17,925 nucleotides of DNA, from positions 1 through 17,925 of the forward strand of contig CAZKTU010000128.1 in NCBI GenBank assembly GCA_964555675.1. Direction: 5' to 3'. A model generated the notes under the pieces. That model made no database searches, was not told where the DNA came from, and saw only the letters and a list, made by a program, of their open reading frames with translations. Below, piece by piece: positions 13,191-17,925 of the stretch. Each line of letters begins with the position of its first letter. Positions within the stretch are counted from its first letter, which is position 1. A program made the translations under genes and the position numbers. This stretch comes from CAIWXH01 sp964555675. GTDB lineage: Bacteria; Chloroflexota; Chloroflexia; Chloroflexales; Chloroflexaceae.

Positions 13191-14996
13191 CTACACCAGC
13201 CCCGCCGCCTCAAGGGCCGCGCCGACCAGGGGCCAGATCCGACGGTGGTCGGCGACATTCTGCCCGCGCTCGGTGCGCAGCTCGACCAGGTGCAGGCCGC
13301 GCCCGTCGATGCCCGCGCCCACTGCCTCGCGGAAGGTCGCCCAGCTCTCGGCCAGGGTGTAGCGCGCCCCGTAGAGCTCGGCCAGGGGGCGGAAATCCAG
13401 CCCGTGGGGCGTGCCGAAGAGCAGCTCGAAGCGGTCGGCCTCGCTGGCCTGGGGCAGGAACGAGAAGATCCCGCCGCCGTCGTTGTTGATCAGCACCACG
13501 GTGGCGTCGAGCCCATGGAGCTTCGCGGCCAGGAGCCCGTTGCTGTCGTGGTAGAGCGAGATGTCGCCTAAAACCATGAGCAGCGGCCTGGCCCCGCCCG
13601 CCACCGCCCCCAGCGCCGTCGAGACCAGCCCGTCGATGCCATTGGCGCCCCGGTTGCCCATGACCGTGACCCGGCGCGCCGAGCTCGGGAAGAAGGTATC
13701 GCAGTCGCGCACCGGCATCGAGTTGCCCACGAAGAGAGTCGCGCCGTCGGGCAGCAGCTCGGCCAGCTCGGCGAAGACCCGCGGCTCGCTCAGGGCCTCG
13801 CCGGTCAGGGCCTCGCCAATGGCGGCGCGCGCGGCCGCCTCGGCGCTCAGCCAGGCCTGGGCCCAGTCATTGGGGGCCTGATCCGGCCCCCTCGGGCCCT
13901 CGAGCAGGGCCTCGCAGAGCCAGGCAGGGTCGCAGGCCAGATGCTCGGCGGCGAGGCTGGTGGGCTCGCGCCAGCCCCCGCCCTCGTCCACCACGACCTG
14001 GCGGGCCGTGGGGTGACGTTGCAGGAACTGCAGCACGGGCTTGGCCGTGGGCATGGCCCCGAAGCGCAGCACCAGCTCGGGCTCGTGGCGCGCGGCGAAG
14101 CGCTCGTCGCGCAGGAAGGCGTCGTAGGCCGAGAGGACCAGGCCGCGCTCGTGGGGCCCGCAACGCACCCCCGAGAGCGGGTCGGCCAGGATAGGGTAGC
14201 CCAGGGCCGCGGCGAGGCGGGTCACGGCGGGCGCCAGGCCGGGCGGACAGTCGGGCCCGCAGATGATCAGCCCGCGGCGTGTGCGGGCGAGGCTGGCGCT
14301 GAGCGTGGCCAGCGGCCCGTCGCCGATACGCCTGCCCCCAGCCACGGCGCGCACCGTGGGGGGTGCCGCGACGCCAGGGACTCCTGTAGGAATGCCCGGA
14401 TCGGGGATCGCTGTGTTCCGCCGGCGTTCAAACAGATCTTCGAGCAGCGCCTTGTCGGGCACGAGGGGCTCGCGGAAAGGCAGGTTCAGATGGGTCGGCC
14501 CGGCCGGCGCGGCCAGGCTCGCGGCTACGGCCCGGGCGGCCACGGCGCGGGCGTAGCGCAGCAGCTCGGGGGTGTCGCCGGGCGTGGGCAGGTCGCTGAA
14601 CCAGCGCACGCGCGGGCCATAGAGGCCGACCTGGTCGATCGTCTGGGGCGCGCCGTTGTCGCGCAGCTCGGGCGGGCGATCGGCCGTCAGCAGCACCATC
14701 GGCACGCGCGAGAGGTCGGCCTCGGCGACGGCGGGCAGGAAGTTGGCGGCGGCGGTGCCCGAGGTGCAGAGCAGGGCGGCGGGTCGCCCACTCTGACGGG
14801 CCAGCCCGAGGGCGAAGAAGGCCGCCGAGCGCTCGTCGAGCTGCATCCAGACCCGCGCCCCGGGGTGGCGGGCGACGGCGAGGGCCAGGGGGGTGCTGCG
14901 CGAGCCGGGGCAGACGACGAACTCGTCCACGCCGGCCGCGACCAGCTCGTCGACGATCGCGGCCACCCAGCGAGTGAGTGCCTCTACGTGGGTCAT
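13191..14996 (-). CDS. menD: SEPHCHC synthase (MenD), thiamine-diphosphate enzyme
   Basis: A 601-residue ThDP enzyme that adds the succinic semialdehyde unit from 2-oxoglutarate to isochorismate. It shows CPGSRSTP (29-36), the cofactor-activating glutamate in LDERSA (Glu55), TSGTAAAN (78-85), LLTADRPPEL (102-111), GNSMPVRDCD, and GNRGANGIDG. The Mg-ThDP motif is GDISLYHDSNG (477-487) and continues to INNDGGGIFSFLP. All are standard for MenD and the length is normal. The ATG overlaps the menF stop as ATGA (14996-14993), so the two are translationally coupled. The stop lies 5 bp before an eight-unit heptamer array. What follows menD downstream is partly hidden by the scaffold gap. Confidence 0.98.
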   Translation of the reverse strand: MTHVEALTRWVAAIVDELVAAGVDEFVVCPGSRSTPLALAVARHPGARVWMQLDERSAAFFALGLARQSGRPAALLCTSGTAAANFLPAVAEADLSRVPMVLLTADRPPELRDNGAPQTIDQVGLYGPRVRWFSDLPTPGDTPELLRYARAVAARAVAASLAAPAGPTHLNLPFREPLVPDKALLEDLFERRRNTAIPDPGIPTGVPGVAAPPTVRAVAGGRRIGDGPLATLSASLARTRRGLIICGPDCPPGLAPAVTRLAAALGYPILADPLSGVRCGPHERGLVLSAYDAFLRDERFAARHEPELVLRFGAMPTAKPVLQFLQRHPTARQVVVDEGGGWREPTSLAAEHLACDPAWLCEALLEGPRGPDQAPNDWAQAWLSAEAAARAAIGEALTGEALSEPRVFAELAELLPDGATLFVGNSMPVRDCDTFFPSSARRVTVMGNRGANGIDGLVSTALGAVAGGARPLLMVLGDISLYHDSNGLLAAKLHGLDATVVLINNDGGGIFSFLPQASEADRFELLFGTPHGLDFRPLAELYGARYTLAESWATFREAVGAGIDGRGLHLVELRTERGQNVADHRRIWPLVGAALEAAGLV

Positions 14997-16414
14997 AGCT
15001 CTGCCCCGAGGGCGCCGAGCATCGCGCGGAGCTTGATATTCGTCTCGCGCTCCTCGCGCTCGGGGTCCGACGCGGCGACGATGCCGGCCCCGGCGAAGAG
15101 GCTGGCCTCGTGGCGGCCGACCAGGGCCGAGCGGATGGCGACGGCGAAGTCGCCCTGGCCGCGGGCGTCGACCCAGCCGACGGGGGCGCCGTACCAGCCC
15201 CGGTCGAGGCCCTCGCGCTCTCTGATCCAGGCCAGAGCCTGCTCGCGAGGCTGTCCGCCCAGGGCCGGGGTCGGGTGCAGGCGGCCGACCAGGTCGAGCA
15301 CGTTGGCCTCGCCGGCGATGTCGCCGCTGATCGGGGTGTAGAGATGCTGGACGTTGCGCAGGCGCATGAGCGTTGGCGTCGCGGGAGCCTCGACGTGCTC
15401 GCAGACGTCGGCGAGGGCGGCCCGCAGCATGCGCACGACCACGGCGTGCTCCTCGCGGTCCTTGGGGCTGGCGAGCAGCGCGCGGCCGAGGGCCTCGTCC
15501 TCGGCGGGGGTGGCGCCCCGCGGGGCCGATCCGGCGAGGCCACTGGCGGCGACGGCCCGCCCGCGCAGGCTGACCAGGCGCTCGGGCGAGGCGCCCAGGA
15601 AGGTGCGCCCGCCGCGGGCCACGGCGAAGACGAAGGTGTCGGGGTAGTCGCGGCGCAGGGCGTCGAGGGCGGCGGCCGGGTCGAACGGGGTTGCAGCCTT
15701 TGCGCGCACCTCGCGGGCGAGGACCACCTTCTCGAGGCGGCCGGCCCTGAGGTCGGTCACAGCGTCGGCGACGATGCTGCGCCAGGCCCCGGGGGGCAGA
15801 GCGTCCTCGAGCGTGACCCCGTCGCCGATGCGCGGGGGGCGCCAGGTGCGGCCGATCAGGTCGCGCAGGCGGCGCGCCGCCGAGAGGTGCAGCGTGATCG
15901 ACGAGGTGCTGGGGCCGACCAGGCCGTTGACGGTGAGGCTGGCCCGCTCGCCGTCTGAGGCGAGGACGAGGCGCGGCAGCAGCAACAGCCCGTCGGCATA
16001 GCCGTCCCACAGGCCGCCCGATGGGCGCAGGGGGTCGAAGGCGAAACCGGCGGCGGCCATGGGCCCGCTGAAGGGCAGGGCCGGGTCGGCGTCGATCGCG
16101 GCGCTGTCGATCAGCTCGCGCCAGGCGGCGGCCGCGGCGGCGAAGCGCTCGGGGCCGCTGGCGGCGAAGCTCCAGGCGGCGCCGAGGCCGGCCACGGCCA
16201 GATTCGAGGCGGGTAGGCTCCAGAAAAGGCGATTGTGGGTCACACCGAGGCCGCGCGCGAAGAGGGCCAGTGGGTCGCGGGGGCGCAGCTCGGCGGTGAC
16301 GCTCACCAGCACCGGGCGGCCGAGACGGCGCGAGCGCCGCCGGGCCAGCTCGGCCTGCTCCTCCATGCGCGGGAGCTCGCGCAGGGCGGCCGTGGCTACG
16401 CTGACACCGATCAT
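14993..16414 (-). CDS. menF: Isochorismate synthase (MenF)
   Basis: About 473 residues, chorismate-binding family, converting chorismate to isochorismate as the entry to menaquinone synthesis. Visible signatures are LEKVVLAREV with the conserved lysine (Lys229, equivalent to the general base of E. coli MenF), FLGASPERL (272-280), SGLAGS, SPKDREEH (316-323), LHPTPALGG (379-387), RGWYGAPVGW (405-414) and the C-terminal AGAGIVAASDPERE (441-454). Its place directly before menD, with an ATGA overlap, argues for MenF rather than a siderophore isochorismate synthase. The start is uncertain: ATG 16414 has GGAG at a long 11-base spacing, while ATG 16456 has no Shine-Dalgarno but lies nearer the promoter. 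Conserved sequence begins at about residue 34. Confidence 0.96.
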   Translation of the reverse strand: MIGVSVATAALRELPRMEEQAELARRRSRRLGRPVLVSVTAELRPRDPLALFARGLGVTHNRLFWSLPASNLAVAGLGAAWSFAASGPERFAAAAAAWRELIDSAAIDADPALPFSGPMAAAGFAFDPLRPSGGLWDGYADGLLLLPRLVLASDGERASLTVNGLVGPSTSSITLHLSAARRLRDLIGRTWRPPRIGDGVTLEDALPPGAWRSIVADAVTDLRAGRLEKVVLAREVRAKAATPFDPAAALDALRRDYPDTFVFAVARGGRTFLGASPERLVSLRGRAVAASGLAGSAPRGATPAEDEALGRALLASPKDREEHAVVVRMLRAALADVCEHVEAPATPTLMRLRNVQHLYTPISGDIAGEANVLDLVGRLHPTPALGGQPREQALAWIREREGLDRGWYGAPVGWVDARGQGDFAVAIRSALVGRHEASLFAGAGIVAASDPEREERETNIKLRAMLGALGAEL

Positions 16415-16484
16415 CGGTCTATTGTCTCCAGCCGGCCCTGGGCCGGGTTCGTGCATTGTCGGCCGCCCGACGCGGCCTGAGACA

Positions 16485-16490
16485 ATTATA
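16485..16490 (-). promoter_or_regulatory. -10 box (TATAAT) for the menF-menD operon
   Basis: A perfect minus-strand TATAAT between the terminator hairpin and menF. A -35 at standard spacing would fall inside the GC hairpin and does not match the consensus, so it may be weak or activator-dependent. Transcription would begin near 16478. Confidence 0.5.
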
Positions 16491-16501
16491 CCGCGGAAAA
16501 C

Positions 16502-16539
16502 GCCGGGGCCCCCTCCGTAATCTCGGAGGGGGCCCCGGC
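16502..16539 (-). terminator. Rho-independent-type terminator behind the PAS/GGDEF gene
   Basis: A perfect 16-bp GC-rich stem (16502-16517 with 16524-16539) with a 6-base loop TAATCT. On the minus strand it is followed by G then TTTT, a short U tract; the plus strand side has no T run. It lies 63 bp after the stop codon of the gene at 16603 and 11 bp before the menF -10 box. Confidence 0.85.
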
Positions 16540-16602
16540 TATGCACAGACAGCCGAGCTGTTTGGCCATCCCGCAAATCCAACCGGGCAGGTTGGAAGTG
16601 TC

Positions 16603-17463
16603 CTAATGGCCGCTGATCACGTGGTCGGCGGCGCGGGCGAGGAGCTCGGCGACATTATCGGCGGGCTGGCCGAGGGCGGCCCCGGCGAGGACGTGGACGC
16701 GCACGAGACGGCGGTTCTTGACCAGGAAGGTCTGCTCGACGAGGAAGCGCAGGCGCTGGGCCTGGGCGAGCAGGTCGTGCTCGTCGCAGTCGGGCAGCAG
16801 CACCAGGAACTCCTCGTCGTCGATGCGGGCCGCCACGTCGCCGGCGCGGATGGCGTGGCTGAGCGTGGCCCCGACGGCCTTGATGATGGCCTCGCAGGTC
16901 TCGAGGTCGAAGGCGGCGCCGATCCGCTCGCGGGCGTCGATGCGCATACGCACCAGGCCGAAGGCCCGCCCGCCGCGGCGCATCGCGTCGAGCCAGCGGT
17001 CGATGCGCACACCCATAGTGCTGAGCCCGGCCATGCCGGTCACGTGCTCGTCGTCGGGGGCCTGGCCCTCGGCCAGGGCCGCGCCCTCGGGCTCGGCAAC
17101 CGGCGTGAAGGTCTCGATCGCCCCGATGATCTCGCCATTCTCCGAGCGGACCGGGCGGGCGTGGACCTGCACGGGCAGGCGGTGGCCGTCGTTGTGGTGC
17201 AGGTAGACGCGGGCCTCGCGGGGCATGCCGTCCTGCATGGTGGCGACCAGGGGGCACCAGCCGCGACAGAGCTGGCGGCCATGGTCGTCGACGTGGCGCA
17301 GCAAGTTGTGCCAGCAGCGGTTGCCGACGGCATCGGCGGCGCTGTAGCCGGTGATCTGCTCGGCGGCGCTGTTCCAGCCGACGATGCGGCGGGTCTTGTC
17401 GACGCAGTAGGCGCCCTCGGCGAGATCCTCGAGTAGCTCAGGGGAGAAGGCTTCGTCGTTCAT
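16603..17463 (-). CDS. PAS domain plus degenerate GGDEF protein
   Basis: A 286-residue cytoplasmic sensor-type protein without membrane segments. Residues about 8-121 are a PAS domain (AEGAYCVDKTRRIVGWN..AEQITGY). It carries Cys50, Cys66 and Cys70 in a C-x15-C-x3-C-P pattern, which could bind a metal or cofactor or respond to redox. Residues about 141-286 match a GGDEF fold: a D..L.M/R.D core, GD near 208, then ARIDDEEFLVLLPDCD. The signature GGDEF is replaced by DDEEF (215-219), which should remove diguanylate cyclase activity, since the glycines are needed to hold GTP. The usual DPLTGL lead-in is also altered. ATG at 17463 has GGGAG seven bases upstream. It is monocistronic, with its own terminator. 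Likely a signal-receiving or binding module rather than an enzyme. Confidence 0.85.
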   Translation of the reverse strand: MNDEAFSPELLEDLAEGAYCVDKTRRIVGWNSAAEQITGYSAADAVGNRCWHNLLRHVDDHGRQLCRGWCPLVATMQDGMPREARVYLHHNDGHRLPVQVHARPVRSENGEIIGAIETFTPVAEPEGAALAEGQAPDDEHVTGMAGLSTMGVRIDRWLDAMRRGGRAFGLVRMRIDARERIGAAFDLETCEAIIKAVGATLSHAIRAGDVAARIDDEEFLVLLPDCDEHDLLAQAQRLRFLVEQTFLVKNRRLVRVHVLAGAALGQPADNVAELLARAADHVISGH

Positions 17464-17569
17464 GTGGGTGCTCCCGTGGCTCTAGGGTTGTGGGGGCCGC
17501 CGCGATGCTCGGCGGGCTAGTGCCAGTGTACACAAGCCCTGTTACCGGCGGGCCCTCGTCCACCCTGAA

Positions 17570-17584
17570 GCAAGCCTGGCTTGC
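17570..17584. terminator. Small hairpin downstream of radC-like gene, possible terminator
   Basis: GCAAGCC and GGCTTGC form a perfect 7-bp inverted repeat around a single T. It lies 7 bp past the stop of the gene at 17591. On the minus strand it is followed by TTC rather than a U run, so terminator function is doubtful. The remaining spacer (17464-17569) shows no gene. Confidence 0.3.
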
Positions 17585-17590
17585 GAGCCT

Positions 17591-17925
17591 TTAGCTCGGG
17601 AAGCCCAACCCGCGTTCGCGCATGCTGACGTAGCGACCGCGCCCGATCACCAGGTGATCGAGGACCTCGCAGTCGAGCAGTTTGCCGGCATCGACGATCT
17701 GGCGGGTCACCAGAATGTCCTCGGGCGAGGGCGAGGGGTCGCCGCTGGGGTGGTTGTGGGCCAGAATGAGGGCGGCGCTGTTGCGCCGAATCGCCTCCTT
17801 GAAGACCTCACCGACGCGGATCATGGCCGTGTTGACCGAGCCGATATAGATCGTTACAACTCCCTGCACACGATTCTTCGTGTCGAGCAGCACCGCCCGT
17901 AGGTGCTCCTGATCGAGATGGCTCA
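17591..17925 (-). CDS. RadC-family (MPN+/JAMM) protein, N-terminus outside the window
   Basis: Only the last 111 or so codons are in the window; the reading frame stays open to the edge, so the apparent GTG start at 17893 is internal. The segment is the RadC MPN+ domain: LDTKNRV, GEVFKEA with the conserved glutamate, and the JAMM metal motif AHNHPSGDPSPSPED, then EVLDHLVIG and the usual tail. Metal ligands (Glu, two His, Asp) are all present. Despite the historical name, a role in DNA repair is not established for this family; some members are associated with mobile elements. The copy here has an ordinary chromosomal setting as far as can be seen. Confidence 0.93.
   Translation of the reverse strand, partial: SHLDQEHLRAVLLDTKNRVQGVVTIYIGSVNTAMIRVGEVFKEAIRRNSAALILAHNHPSGDPSPSPEDILVTRQIVDAGKLLDCEVLDHLVIGRGRYVSMRERGLGFPS

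Noticed and set aside
13941..15341. 466-codon open frame on the plus strand opposite menD and menF
   Set aside because: It runs antisense through two unmistakable enzyme genes and has low-complexity composition, as expected of high-GC shadow frames.
14997..16010. Upstream part of a 939-codon frame that contains menD
   Set aside because: The extension is Arg/Pro-rich out-of-frame reading of menF. The real menD start is the ATG at 14996, overlapping the menF stop.
16603..17463. Active diguanylate cyclase
   Set aside because: The signature motif is DDEEF instead of GGDEF, which should abolish activity; called a degenerate GGDEF protein instead.
17591..17893. RadC as a complete 100-residue protein starting at 17893
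   Set aside because: The frame continues open upstream to the window edge with RadC-like residues (DQEHLRA), so the start lies outside.

Overview
GC-rich bacterial chromosome segment. Most of its length is two functional blocks: a drug/solute efflux block on the left and most of a classical (Men-type) menaquinone pathway on the right. The taxon cannot be read directly. Complete Men genes, an RND pump whose adaptor is a predicted lipoprotein and which has no outer-membrane channel gene beside it, a choice-of-anchor-D secreted protein, and intergenic heptanucleotide tandem repeats together fit a member of Chloroflexota (class Chloroflexia). This is inference only.

Layout. 1-90: a heptamer repeat array ending at a strong Shine-Dalgarno. 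91-711 (+): LysE/RhtB-type exporter. 728-6225 (-): an operon reading RND transporter, then membrane-fusion lipoprotein, then TetR regulator. 6226-6430: a divergent promoter region with two extended -10 boxes and a palindrome that may be the TetR operator. 6431-7945 (+): menE, with an octamer repeat inside its reading frame. 7963-9624 (-): phospholipase-D-like protein. 9671-12249 (-): menH, menB, menA, reading toward the PLD gene. 12345-12958 (+): N-terminus of a secreted choice-of-anchor-D protein, cut by a scaffold gap of exactly 100 N (12959-13058). 13059-13190: inverted heptamer arrays. 13191-16414 (-): menF and menD overlapping by ATGA. 16485-16539: menF -10 box and a strong terminator. 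16603-17463 (-): PAS plus degenerate GGDEF protein. 17591-17925 (-): C-terminal part of a RadC/MPN+ protein, running off the window.

How the genes work together. MenF makes isochorismate from chorismate, MenD makes SEPHCHC, MenH makes SHCHC, MenE activates o-succinylbenzoate to its CoA ester, MenB closes the ring to DHNA-CoA, and MenA prenylates DHNA in the membrane. MenC, the DHNA-CoA thioesterase and the final methyltransferase are not seen. MenC could lie in the unsequenced gap inside the cluster or elsewhere in the genome. The RND/MFP pair forms an efflux system, probably controlled by the TetR protein encoded at the end of the same operon.

The least ordinary signal is a set of short tandem repeats with 7- or 8-base units at four places: before the lysE-like gene, across the menH stop codon, behind menD, and inside menE. 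Two of them touch translation signals directly. No CRISPR array, tRNA, rRNA or transposase was seen.
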